Source: DAOTVC01 sp034437215 (GTDB lineage: Bacteria > Chloroflexota > Anaerolineae > B4-G1 > SLSP01). From it: a stretch of DNA of 64,000 nucleotides. This document shows positions 9,185 to 16,705 of the stretch, piece after piece; positions within the stretch are counted from its first letter, which is position 1; every line of letters starts with the position of its first letter. The stretch lies in contig DAOTVC010000039.1 in the NCBI GenBank assembly GCA_034437215.1, positions 1 to 64,000 of the forward strand, given 5' to 3'. The notes under the pieces are model-generated. The model was not told where the DNA came from and ran no database searches. It worked only from the letters and a program-made list of their open reading frames with translations. A program made the translations under genes and the position numbers.

Positions 9185-9574
9185 ATGGCCGAAACCGAGA
9201 AGATGATCTGCATCACCTGCCCGCTGGGCTGCACCCTGGAGGTGACCCACGAGGGGGAGACGGTGCTCGAGGTCGACGGCAACACCTGCCCGCGAGGACT
9301 CAAGTATGTGGAAGAGGAACTGACCGATCCCCGGCGCATGGTCGCGACGACGGTGAGAGTCAAGGAGGGCTTTCACCCGCTGGTGCCCGTCTACACCAAG
9401 TCCCCCTTCCCCAAGCCGCGCATCTTCGAGCTGCTGGCGGCCCTGCGTGAGTTAGAGGTCGAGGCCCCGGTGAAGATCCAGCAGGTCGTCCTGGAGAACG
9501 CGCTGGACACCGGCATCGACGTCATCGCCAGCCGCGATATGCCCCGTCAGGAAGAGCGGACGATCATGGGGTAA
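9185..9574 (+). CDS. DUF1667 small cysteine-motif protein
   Basis: 129 residues. ATG 9185 is chosen over an upstream GTG because AAGGAG (9170-9175) is well spaced from it. The N-terminus carries CITCPLGC followed by NTCPRG, a four-cysteine cluster likely to bind a metal or Fe-S centre. A DPRRMVATTVRVK segment and a proline-rich middle follow. This is the DUF1667 family, almost always the third gene after a GlpA-like FAD protein and a pyridine-nucleotide flavoprotein, so it is probably the small subunit or electron carrier of that complex. It ends the rightward operon; a bidirectional hairpin follows at 9610-9636. Confidence 0.83.
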   Translation: MAETEKMICITCPLGCTLEVTHEGETVLEVDGNTCPRGLKYVEEELTDPRRMVATTVRVKEGFHPLVPVYTKSPFPKPRIFELLAALRELEVEAPVKIQQVVLENALDTGIDVIASRDMPRQEERTIMG

Positions 9575-9609
9575 TGGGGTAGAAGCCGGCAGCCTGGATT
9601 TGTAAAGAG

Positions 9610-9636
9610 AGAGGCGACCCGTGACGGGTCGCCTCT
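9610..9636. terminator. Bidirectional terminator between convergent operons
   Basis: Perfect 12-bp stem (9610-9621 with 9625-9636) with loop TGA. It lies between the rightward DUF1667 gene and the leftward GNAT gene. On the minus strand the stem is followed by a T-rich stretch (CTCTTTACA), so it fits best as terminator for the leftward operon while also closing the rightward one. Confidence 0.65.
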
Positions 9637-9658
9637 TCAGCGTCTGCTGTTAGCCAGC

Positions 9659-10216
9659 CTACTCCTCGGTGAGCCGCTCCCCCCCAAATTCGCGGGCGAG
9701 CATCCCCATGAGCAGGAGATCCCGGTACTCGCCGGCGATAAACATCGCCTCCCGTTTTCGCCCCTCGTGCTTGAAGCCACACTTCTCGTAGGAACGAAGG
9801 GCGCGGGCATTGCCGGCGATGACCCAGAGAAAGATGCGGTGAAGGTTGAACCAACGGAAGCCCACCCCGAGGATGGTGCGCATGGCGTCGCTGCCGTACC
9901 CCTGCCCCCAGAAGTCGGGCTCGCCGATGATGATCCCCACCTCCGCCTCGCGATCACGCCAGTTGATCCCCTCGAGGGAGATCACGCCGATGGGGCGCTC
10001 GTCCTCGAGCGTCTCGATCACGAAGTGGAGCCGGGCGGGCGCACCACCGCCACTCTCCTCCACCAGCCCCTCGAACCAGCGCTCCTCAAGGGCCTCGGAG
10101 ATGTAACGGAGGATGACGTAGTTGCGCAGCTCCGGATTGGAGAGCCAGCGTACGAAGAGGGGTAGATCCGCCCGCTCCGGAGGTCTCAAACGCACCTGCC
10201 GACCGTAGTAGTACAC
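9659..10216 (-). CDS. GNAT family N-acetyltransferase (RimJ/RimL-like)
   Basis: 185 residues. GTG start with GAGG six bases upstream. It has the RimJ/RimL-type arrangement: VRLRPPERADLPLFVRWL at the N-terminus, a central EAEVGIIIGEPDFWGQGYGSDAM with the Q/R-x-x-G-x-G/A acetyl-CoA loop, then FNLHRIFLWVIAGNARALRSYEKCGF, the typical asparagine and tyrosine segment near the acceptor site. It probably acetylates a small molecule or a protein N-terminus. It is the last gene of a leftward operon, 27 bases after the Wzz-like gene. The acceptor cannot be predicted. Confidence 0.85.
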   Translation of the reverse strand: MYYYGRQVRLRPPERADLPLFVRWLSNPELRNYVILRYISEALEERWFEGLVEESGGGAPARLHFVIETLEDERPIGVISLEGINWRDREAEVGIIIGEPDFWGQGYGSDAMRTILGVGFRWFNLHRIFLWVIAGNARALRSYEKCGFKHEGRKREAMFIAGEYRDLLLMGMLAREFGGERLTEE

Positions 10217-10243
10217 GTAGCACCTCGCTTTCTGGAAAGAGAC

Positions 10244-11773
10244 TCAGGTTTGAGCCGTGGGGTCGGCGTCGGGCGCGCCTTCGCGCTCCACCGCCCGCCT
10301 GCCGTAGCCGGGCAGCCCCGAGACTTCCCTGAAGAACCAACCCCCCAACCCCCGCCGGCGCGCACTCCCCGCGAGCACCGGCTGAGGAGTGAGATACTCG
10401 ATGGCAAAGGCGCCCAGGATCCCCAGGAAACCGCCCACCGTGCCCGCCACGACGGTGTTCAACAGCGTGCGGGGTCCGCTGGAACTGGAAGGGGGCAGCG
10501 CCTCGAAAGCCAGGCGCGCCTCGCTGGTGGCGACGACCTCCTCCACCTTGAGCTCCCGCAGCTTGTTCGCCAGGGAGGTATAGGCCGTCCAGGCCACGTC
10601 GCGCGATTCGGTCAGCTCGGACCGGCGCGCTCCCTCCCTCTCGAGCCGGGACTGCAAAACGGCGAGCTCCTCGACCTGCAGGGCTATCTGCTCCTCCACC
10701 GCCCCCTCCGTGACGGTCTCGGAGTTGGAGTTGGAGACCTCTCCCAGGGACCGGGTCACCAGCCCGATCTGACTGCGCACCTCGATCTGCTTCTCCTGCA
10801 GGACCGCGATAAGGCGCTCGACGTCGGCGCCGGTGAGCCCCGGCGCCGACCCGCTGAGATCGACCTGGAGCTGCGGCGACGTCTGCCCGTAGACCTGGGT
10901 CTGGAGATCGATGTAGGCCAATGCCAGCCCCCAGCTCCTGGCCAGCGAGAGATCCTCATCTCCCAACTGCTCGGCGAGGAAGCGGGCGTCGAGAATCTGC
11001 TGTTCGATCTCCGCTTCTCGTATGTAGAGATCCGAAAGCCTCAGACTCTGCGCCTCCAACTCCTTCAGGTAGCGCGCCGACTGGGTCTCCGCCAGGGCAC
11101 CCTCGTAGGCAGCGAGGAGGAGCGCCTTCTGTTGAATGCGGCTCTCCAGATCCGGGATCTCACTCGTGCTGAGAAAGAGCTCCAGATCTCCCTGGGCCCC
11201 CTGATACTCCTTCCAGGCCTCCGCAACCTGCAGATCGAGCTCCAGAAGGGTTTGGGAGTTGAAAGCGTAGATGTCGTTGATCTGCGCGACGGTGGCGGCG
11301 GCCCAGGCGTTCGCCAGCGTCGTCGCCGTCTCGGGGTCGCCCGCCACAGCGGTGATCACCAGGAGATCTCCACGCAGCTGGACTTCGATCGCCCGGGCCA
11401 GAGCCTGCCTCCCCCCTTCCCCGGTAAGCAGCAACTCGGGCTCCGTCCTCAGGACCAGATCGGAGGTCTTCAGGCTGTTGGCGATCTCGAGCAGTGCGTC
11501 CCCGCGCCGCTGGATGTCCACCCGCCTCAATTCATCCTCCGACAGGAGAAAATCCTGAGTCAGGATGATGTTGGAGCGCTGGGGGATCACGGCGACGGCG
11601 GCCGTCGCCTCATAGCTGGGCGGCAGCAGCAGGCTCGTCACGAAGGCCCCCAGGGCAGCCAGCAGCGCCAACGTCAAGATCAGCCGGCGCCGCCGCAGCA
11701 GTGCGTCCACGTAGACCCGCAGGTCAATGAGTTCGTCCTCGTACATTCGCTCCCCTACTCGATCGTTCTGCAT
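10244..11773 (-). CDS. Wzz/GumC-like polysaccharide chain-length regulator
   Basis: 509 residues. ATG start with an AGAGGTGGA site upstream. Topology is that of polysaccharide co-polymerases: a cytoplasmic N-terminus with DLRVYVDALLRRRR, a membrane helix about residues 32-52, a Wzz domain (PPSYEATAAVAVIPQ), a long helical and coiled-coil region (about 150-400), and a second helix near 430-455 (AGTVGGFLGILGAFAIEYL). No C-terminal BY-kinase domain is present. It would control length or export of a surface polysaccharide, but no glycosyltransferase or Wzx/Wzy gene lies nearby. It sits in one operon with the histidine phosphatase upstream. Classification is good, polymer unknown. Confidence 0.8.
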   Translation of the reverse strand: MQNDRVGERMYEDELIDLRVYVDALLRRRRLILTLALLAALGAFVTSLLLPPSYEATAAVAVIPQRSNIILTQDFLLSEDELRRVDIQRRGDALLEIANSLKTSDLVLRTEPELLLTGEGGRQALARAIEVQLRGDLLVITAVAGDPETATTLANAWAAATVAQINDIYAFNSQTLLELDLQVAEAWKEYQGAQGDLELFLSTSEIPDLESRIQQKALLLAAYEGALAETQSARYLKELEAQSLRLSDLYIREAEIEQQILDARFLAEQLGDEDLSLARSWGLALAYIDLQTQVYGQTSPQLQVDLSGSAPGLTGADVERLIAVLQEKQIEVRSQIGLVTRSLGEVSNSNSETVTEGAVEEQIALQVEELAVLQSRLEREGARRSELTESRDVAWTAYTSLANKLRELKVEEVVATSEARLAFEALPPSSSSGPRTLLNTVVAGTVGGFLGILGAFAIEYLTPQPVLAGSARRRGLGGWFFREVSGLPGYGRRAVEREGAPDADPTAQT

Positions 11774-11790
11774 TCAATCCACCTCTCTTC

Positions 11791-12429
11791 TCACCTGCCC
11801 TCGTCATCTCCGTCCACAGAGAGATGACAGGTCTCGTTGACAAAGATCACGTCCGCCCGGCCCTCCTCGAGGCTCTCCACTAAGGTAAGAGAGCCGTTGT
11901 CGAAGCGCAACCCGGGATGGAAGCCGGGATTGACGTGGAGCAGCGTCGCCAGATAGTCGCTGAAGACGCCCCCGTGAGCGACCACGGCGACGTCTCCTGC
12001 CTCATGCCGCTCTTGAATCTCGTCCATCATTCCGAGCACCCGTGCGTGGAAGGCACCGATCTCCTCGGCACCGGGGATATGTCGCGAGATGCGTCGCCCC
12101 TGGCGCGCCATCTCCCCCAGGTGGGGCCAGCGCTCCAGGAGTCCCTCCCAATCGGTGCCGGTGGCCTCCCCTATATCGTACTCCTGCAGTCGCTCGTCGA
12201 GCCGGGGCTCCACACCGAGATGCCGACCGATGATCCGCGCCGTCTCCAGGGCCCGCTGCTGAGGGCTGCAGTAGAGCGCCTGAACCGGCAGCGCAGCGAG
12301 CCGCCGGCCCACCCGACGCGCCTGCTCCCGGCCCAACTCGGTCAGCGGCGGGTTCGCGCGCCCCTGCAAGCGCCCCGCGGCGTTCCACGTCGATTCGCCG
12401 TGCCGGACGAGCCAGAGACGGAGGCTCAC
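11791..12429 (-). CDS. Histidine phosphatase family protein (phosphoglycerate mutase-like)
   Basis: 212 residues. GTG start overlapping the end of the upstream GTPase gene by 4 bases. The catalytic motif LVRHGEST places the phospho-accepting histidine at H10; NAAGRLQGRANPPLTELG follows, and the second active-site histidine is in VVAHGGVFSDYL. Residues CSPQQRALETA carry the conserved arginine. Members include cofactor-dependent phosphoglycerate mutases, alpha-ribazole phosphatase (CobC) and broad phosphatases. Since the two upstream genes serve a cobalamin-dependent mutase, a CobC-like role is possible but cannot be shown from sequence alone. Confidence 0.82.
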   Translation of the reverse strand: MSLRLWLVRHGESTWNAAGRLQGRANPPLTELGREQARRVGRRLAALPVQALYCSPQQRALETARIIGRHLGVEPRLDERLQEYDIGEATGTDWEGLLERWPHLGEMARQGRRISRHIPGAEEIGAFHARVLGMMDEIQERHEAGDVAVVAHGGVFSDYLATLLHVNPGFHPGLRFDNGSLTLVESLEEGRADVIFVNETCHLSVDGDDEGR

Positions 12430-13430
12430 CGATCTTCCCTCGCGGGCGGAAGCGCCAGGACGTCCTCAAGCAGCGCCTGGGCGATGGTCGCCGGGTCCCG
12501 CTCCCGGCGGAGGACGGTCTCCACGGCCTCCTGCAGACGCGCCTCCCCGATTTCGGCCTCCAGGAGGAGCAAGAGGTGGCGCTGCAGCCACCCCTCGATC
12601 TCGGCGCGGGCGTGGCGCCGGCGCAGCGCCGTCCAGCGCCCGCTCTCCTCCAGGAAGCGCCGGTGCTCGGCAAGCGCGTCCACCAGCGCAGCTACCCCCT
12701 CGTTGTTCAACGCCGAGGTCTGGAGAAGGGGCACCGGCCACTCACCGACGAAGCTGGGAGCCGTCGCCTCCCCGGTCGGCCCATGGTGCCCCGCCGAGGT
12801 GCTCTGCCCGAGAACTCCCCGGAGGGCGCGCAGCGTCTGTCGCGCCTCGGGACGATCGGACTTGTTGACGACGATAATGTCGGCGATCTCCATGAGGCCC
12901 GCCTTCAGAGCCTGCACCTCGTCCCCCATCCCCGGCGCCTCGACGAGCACCACGGTGTGGGCCACGCGGGCCACCTCCACCTGAGCCTGGCCCGCGCCCA
13001 CCGTCTCAACGAGGACGAAAGGGAAGCCCACGGCGTCGAGGACGGTCACGACGTCACGGGTAGCGTGTGCCACCCCGCCGGGATGGCCCCGGGAGGCCAT
13101 GCTGCGGATAAAGACGCCTGCGTCGGTCACCAGGTCCCGCATGCGCAGGCGATCCCCCAGGAGGGCGCCGCCCGAGTAGGGGCTGGTGGGGTCGACAGCG
13201 ACGATGGCGAGCGCGTGACCACGGTCGCGCATCTCCCGGGCCAGCCGGTTGACGAGGGTGCTCTTCCCCGCCCCCGGGGAGCCGGTGATACCGATGATCT
13301 GCGCGCTGCCGGCCCTCGGGAAGAGCGCCGCCAGGGCTTCCCGCCCCTCGGCGGTCCCATCCTCCACCCACGAGAGAAGGCGGGCCAGCGCCCGGCGCTC
13401 CCCGTCCAACGCTGCGTGAACCAGATCCAC
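12426..13430 (-). CDS. meaB: MeaB/ArgK-type G-protein chaperone of cobalamin-dependent acyl-CoA mutase
   Basis: 334 residues. GTG start overlaps the stop of the cobalamin-binding subunit gene by one base. Walker A is GSPGAGKST at residues 50-58; AVDPTSPYSGGALLGDRLRM forms the switch I/base-II region characteristic of MeaB; VETVGAGQAQVEV and a VVNKSD guanine-specificity motif follow. A C-terminal helical dimerisation arm extends from about residue 270. MeaB uses GTP to protect and reload adenosylcobalamin in methylmalonyl-CoA mutase and relatives. Coupling with the B12-binding subunit supports this. No large mutase subunit gene is in the window. Confidence 0.93.
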   Translation of the reverse strand: MDLVHAALDGERRALARLLSWVEDGTAEGREALAALFPRAGSAQIIGITGSPGAGKSTLVNRLAREMRDRGHALAIVAVDPTSPYSGGALLGDRLRMRDLVTDAGVFIRSMASRGHPGGVAHATRDVVTVLDAVGFPFVLVETVGAGQAQVEVARVAHTVVLVEAPGMGDEVQALKAGLMEIADIIVVNKSDRPEARQTLRALRGVLGQSTSAGHHGPTGEATAPSFVGEWPVPLLQTSALNNEGVAALVDALAEHRRFLEESGRWTALRRRHARAEIEGWLQRHLLLLLEAEIGEARLQEAVETVLRRERDPATIAQALLEDVLALPPAREDR

Positions 13431-13825
13431 TAGCGGTCCAGGTAATCTTGGATGAAGTCGATGACCATCTGGGTGTTCGTCCCCGGACCGAAGACCGCGG
13501 TCACGCCCAACCGTTTGAGCTCGGGGATGTCGTCGGCGGGGATGATCCCCCCGAGAAAGACGGGCAGATCACCCACGCCTCGCTTCTCCAGCTCCTCCAG
13601 GATGCGCGGCACGAGGGTCATGTGGGCCCCGGAGAGAATCGAGAGCCCGACGACATCCACGTCCTCCTGCAGGGCCGCCTCGGCGATCATGGCCGGTGTC
13701 TGGCGCAGGCCGGTGTAGATCACCTCCATGCCGGCATCCCGTAGGGCGCGGGATACCACCTTGGCCCCGCGGTCGTGGCCATCCAGGCCCGGCTTGCCCA
13801 TTAAAACGCGAATCTTCCTTTCCAC
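13430..13825 (-). CDS. Cobalamin-binding (small) subunit of methylmalonyl-CoA mutase family
   Basis: 131 residues, the size of free-standing B12-binding subunits. GTG start with AGGAGG upstream. The signature LDGHDRGAKVV has D15-x-H17-x-x-G20, in which H17 supplies the lower cobalt ligand (base-off/His-on). GLSILSGAHM and FLGGIIP complete the Rossmann-like pocket. It pairs with a separate catalytic subunit to isomerise methylmalonyl-CoA/succinyl-CoA or, in relatives, isobutyryl- or ethylmalonyl-CoA. The catalytic subunit is not here, so the exact mutase cannot be named. The start lies 14 bases from a GACT-phased repeat tract. Confidence 0.9.
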   Translation of the reverse strand: MERKIRVLMGKPGLDGHDRGAKVVSRALRDAGMEVIYTGLRQTPAMIAEAALQEDVDVVGLSILSGAHMTLVPRILEELEKRGVGDLPVFLGGIIPADDIPELKRLGVTAVFGPGTNTQMVIDFIQDYLDR

Positions 13826-13839
13826 AGAACCTCCTACGA

Positions 13840-13952
13840 AGTCAGCAATCAGCAGTCAGCAGTCAGCAGTCAGCGGTCGGCAGTCAGTAGTCGGCAGTCA
13901 GCGGTCGGCAGTCAGTAGTCAGCAGTCAGCGGTCGGATAGTCGTACAGTCGT
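13840..13952. repeat. Tandem 7-8 bp AGTCAGC-type repeat upstream of B12-subunit start
   Basis: About fourteen consecutive 7-bp units (13840-13937; consensus RGTCRGY) followed by two looser 8-bp units. It fills most of the 181-base gap between the zinc-ribbon gene and the B12-subunit gene. On the coding strand of the downstream gene it reads as GACT every 7-8 bases, ending 14 bases from the GTG. No spacers, so it is not CRISPR. Confidence 0.9.
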
Positions 13953-14006
13953 TCCCTCTACCCGCCCCCACACAAGCCGGTCGGTGAGAGTCAGAACCTG
14001 TCAGGG

Positions 14007-14615
14007 CTACGGCTGCCGGAGAGGCGTGCGGCAGTTCACGCAGAGTTGGGCCTCCGGTGCATTGAGAAAGCCGCAGCGTCCGCAGGCGACGGGCTGTGCC
14101 TCGGCCAGAGGCGCCCGGCAGGCCGAGCAGTTGAGCGCCCCCAGGTCGTTGGGGGTGCCGCAGTAGGGACAGACGAGATCCTGAAGGGAGGGCCCCACCC
14201 CCGTGCCGGCCCCCACCCCACGGCAGTAGGTCTCGATGGCACCCCACACCTCCTGCCGCAGCTGCAACTGCCGCACGTTACGGGCAATATCGTCGATCTC
14301 GCGGACGAGGTTCCAGGGATTCATCAGCGTCAACAGCCCGCTGCGTGCCAGATCGGCCGCGACACCGAACCACTTCTGCTCCGCCATGGAGACGACGACG
14401 CCCGATGGGGAGGGCGTGATGTGCAGGGTCAGCGCCGACGAGGGCGCCGAGCGCCCCGGGTGGCGGCCCATGATCTGCACCACGGCGCGCCCCCGCTCGC
14501 CGCGCATCCACTGCGACCGGGTCTCCCCCTGGTTGTACTGGATGACGATGGCCCGGGCCAGGGCCTCGGGATCAATCTTCCCGTGATACGCTCTCTGTTC
14601 CATCTCCGACTTCAT
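14007..14615 (-). CDS. Double zinc-ribbon protein, function unknown
   Basis: 202 residues from ATG 14615, which has AGGAG 10 bases upstream; a second ATG at 14603 is also possible. The gene overlaps the 3' end of the MFS gene by 44 bases. The C-terminus holds two zinc ribbons of CxxC-x10-CxxC type (CPYC...CSAC, then CGRC...CVNC). The N-terminal two thirds has an RAYHGKIDPEALARAIV start and a region rich in beta strands with MAEQKWFGV, without a recognisable catalytic motif. Similar proteins are common in Chloroflexota and uncharacterised. Translational overlap suggests co-expression with the transporter. I do not assign a function. Confidence 0.75.
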   Translation of the reverse strand: MKSEMEQRAYHGKIDPEALARAIVIQYNQGETRSQWMRGERGRAVVQIMGRHPGRSAPSSALTLHITPSPSGVVVSMAEQKWFGVAADLARSGLLTLMNPWNLVREIDDIARNVRQLQLRQEVWGAIETYCRGVGAGTGVGPSLQDLVCPYCGTPNDLGALNCSACRAPLAEAQPVACGRCGFLNAPEAQLCVNCRTPLRQP

Positions 14616-16011
14616 CGACTGCACACTCCTTTTTCGCCTGCTTTCGAAACCGCAGCTTGGAGAGCCCCGGCAGCTGTAGAGCTCTGCGGGTGGCCCCCGT
14701 CCGACCGTGGAACAAGCTCCACGCAAAGATCAGTGTGGCGAGCAATCTCCCACCCGCCGAGATCAAAAAGGCCGGCCTATAGCCCAGCCCATCGGCAAGT
14801 ACACCGCCGAAGGCCGCTCCCGCGGCCATCCCCAAACCCGTGATGGCCTGGAAGAAGGCCACGAAGGAGGGGCGTCCCTCCTCCGGCGTCATCTCCAGCA
14901 GGAGATTGAAAGCTGCCAGATTATACCCGGCCCACGCAAAGCCGCCAATGACCTGGAGGGGAAAGGAGTGCCAGGGCTGCCGCATGAAGGTCCAGAGGGC
15001 CGGGGTGAGGGGGATGATACAGCCGGTGAGGAGGCGTACCCAGGCGGCCCCCTTGCGGTCCGCAAGACTCCCGAAGAGGCGCTGGGCCGGGATGGCGGCC
15101 AGGGTAGAGACGGCGCTCGCCAGCCCCAGCGTCGCGGCGGAGGCGCCGATCTCGTCGGCCAGAAAGACGAAGAAGAAGGGGCTGCTAATGTTGACAACGA
15201 AGCTCCAGAAGGTAGAGATGCCGCAGAGGACCAGGAAGGGCGAGTCAGTGCGCAACCGCGCCCAGAGGCCCGTTCTCTCCCGCTCCCGCTCCTGCTCCGG
15301 TGCCCGCCGGGGCGCCGGCTCCTCGATCCTCCAGAAGGCATAACTGCTCGCGAGCCCCGCGACCATGGCAAAGGCGAAGGCCACCTGATAGCCGGTGATG
15401 GGTTCCGAGAAGCGGTCGATGAGGAAGCCGACGAAGAGCAGCGTGAGGAAGCTGACCGCACCGGTGAGGATGTTGCGGGTGCTGAAATAGCGTCCACGCC
15501 ACTGCGCGGGGACGAGATCCGCTATCATCGCCGTCCAGGCGGGCGTGAGAAACTGCAGCAGGAACATACGCAGTACGGCAAAGCCGATACCGAGGAAGAT
15601 GACGAGACGGGGAGGATACAGAAAGGGCAACAGAATGAGTCCGAGGAGAAAGAGGCGCCCCAAGAGGGCCGAGATGACAATGAGGCCCTTGTACTGCTCC
15701 GAGCGTGCCGCGGCGCGCCCCGCGGGCACCATCGCGACGGGCATGGAGAGGCTGGACAGAGAGCTCAGCAAGCCGATCTCGGCTCGCGTCGCGCCCAGAG
15801 CAAGGAGGTAGACGGACTGGTAGGTACCGAGGATGGGATCACTGATGTTCGCCAGGAGGCCATCCACCACCAGCCAGCGCAGCGACCGGCGCAGAGAGGC
15901 GGGCAGCTGGGCCGTCCACCGGCCCCCGGCAAGCAGCAGCCCCAGGCGGTTCCGCCAGACGGGAAAACGCGAGCGGAGGGCGTGTAGAGGAGGGGAAAAG
16001 GGGCTCTTCAT
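14572..16011 (-). CDS. MFS transporter
   Basis: 479 residues, ATG start, overlapping the upstream cyclic-di-AMP receptor-like gene by 4 bases. About twelve hydrophobic helices are visible in two halves. A cytoplasmic basic loop with an ERERERTGLWARLR stretch joins them at roughly residues 235-255. The first half carries GAVSFLTLLFVGFL and the second LADRKGAAWVRLL, a typical MFS loop between helices 8 and 9. The N-terminus has an extra basic segment of about 40 residues. Substrate is unknown. Its place directly after two PII-like nucleotide receptors suggests c-di-AMP-linked control or a link to osmolyte transport, which is inference. Confidence 0.82.
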   Translation of the reverse strand: MKSPFSPPLHALRSRFPVWRNRLGLLLAGGRWTAQLPASLRRSLRWLVVDGLLANISDPILGTYQSVYLLALGATRAEIGLLSSLSSLSMPVAMVPAGRAAARSEQYKGLIVISALLGRLFLLGLILLPFLYPPRLVIFLGIGFAVLRMFLLQFLTPAWTAMIADLVPAQWRGRYFSTRNILTGAVSFLTLLFVGFLIDRFSEPITGYQVAFAFAMVAGLASSYAFWRIEEPAPRRAPEQERERERTGLWARLRTDSPFLVLCGISTFWSFVVNISSPFFFVFLADEIGASAATLGLASAVSTLAAIPAQRLFGSLADRKGAAWVRLLTGCIIPLTPALWTFMRQPWHSFPLQVIGGFAWAGYNLAAFNLLLEMTPEEGRPSFVAFFQAITGLGMAAGAAFGGVLADGLGYRPAFLISAGGRLLATLIFAWSLFHGRTGATRRALQLPGLSKLRFRKQAKKECAVDEVGDGTESVSRED

Positions 16012-16274
16012 CCAAGCTTCAGGAAATTGTCGGCCGGCAGCACAAAGACCGTCGCCTTGTGCCGGCCCGGCTCCGGCTCCTCACAATGCTTCTGAATAAT
16101 CTGAAAGACCTCTTCGGTCTCATCGCTCTCCACACCGATGAGCAAGGTCACGTTCCCGCGCCTCAGGAAACCGCCCGTGCTGGCCATGCGTGTCACCCCA
16201 TACTGCTGCTCTACCAGGGCATCGGTAACGTTCAGAGCGTCTGAATCCTTGACGATAGCAATGATGAGTTTCAT
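16008..16274 (-). CDS. Cyclic-di-AMP receptor-like protein (DarA/PstA family), short form
   Basis: 88 residues, shorter than the usual 109. It has the PII-like fold sequence of the DarA/PstA family: MKLIIAIVKDSDALNVTDALVE, the nucleotide-site segment GVTRMASTGGFLRRGN, VTLLIGVES, and the C-terminal ATVFVLPADNFLKL. The large loop between the last strands (residues about 65-75, PEPGRHK) is nearly absent, which explains the short length. Members bind cyclic-di-AMP as trimers. It lies 9 bases after a full-length paralogue and overlaps the MFS gene. The family is well supported; the ligand is not proven for this short version. Confidence 0.85.
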   Translation of the reverse strand: MKLIIAIVKDSDALNVTDALVEQQYGVTRMASTGGFLRRGNVTLLIGVESDETEEVFQIIQKHCEEPEPGRHKATVFVLPADNFLKLG

Positions 16275-16283
16275 GCCCCCTCC

Positions 16284-16613
16284 TTATAGCTGCCGGAACT
16301 CCTCGACGGGCAAGACAAAGACGGATGCCCCTCCGACCGAGGCCTCGATCATCATCGGGTAACCCGGCGCCATGGAGAGTTCGATACCCATGGGCACGTA
16401 ACGGGTGCGGCGCGGGCAGTACTCGCGCAGGAGGGCAAAGAAGCGCTCCAGGCGCTCCTGCGGCAGGCCCACCAACAGGGTCACCAGGGAGTCGTGCAAG
16501 AAGCCCCCGACCGCGTTGATGGTCGTGGCGCGAAAGCCCTCCCGGCCGAACACCTCGAGCAAGGCACGGGACTGACTACCGTCGACAACGGTGATGGCAA
16601 GACGATCAAGCAT
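16284..16613 (-). CDS. Cyclic-di-AMP receptor-like protein (DarA/PstA family), full length
   Basis: 109 residues from ATG 16613, chosen because GGGAG lies 6 bases upstream; the frame is open for another 13 codons. The sequence LDRLAITVVDGSQSRALLEVF, TTINAVGGFLHDSLVTLLVGL and SVFVLPVEEFRQL matches the DarA/PstA pattern, including the TGGFL-like motif (here VGGFL). A loop at residues 65-95 is present, unlike in the next gene. It is probably the first gene of the leftward operon that contains its paralogue and the MFS transporter, driven from the divergent promoter region near 16660. It likely acts as a cytosolic second-messenger sensor; its partner is unknown. Confidence 0.83.
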   Translation of the reverse strand: MLDRLAITVVDGSQSRALLEVFGREGFRATTINAVGGFLHDSLVTLLVGLPQERLERFFALLREYCPRRTRYVPMGIELSMAPGYPMMIEASVGGASVFVLPVEEFRQL

Positions 16614-16635
16614 CAGAGGCTCCCACTCGGTCTGG

Positions 16636-16664
16636 TTGCGGTTCCATTTCACTTTGATTATAAT
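16636..16664 (+). promoter_or_regulatory. Divergent promoter region; sigma-70-like promoter for trmI with palindromic -10
   Basis: TTGCGG (16636-16641), 17-base spacer, TATAAT (16659-16664) reading right. The -10 is embedded in the palindrome ATTATAAT (16657-16664), so the minus strand also has TATAAT, with a weaker TTTCCA 16 bases before it, suited to the leftward receptor-MFS operon. Sharing one -10 would make the two directions compete. Confidence 0.6.
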
Positions 16665-16705
16665 CCCATTGGCGAGGTTGGAAAGCTGCTCCGGAAGGAG
16701 GGAGG

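Noticed and set aside
13840..13952. CRISPR array or phage attachment site
   Set aside because: Repeats of 7-8 bases without spacers and no integrase, tRNA or phage gene nearby.
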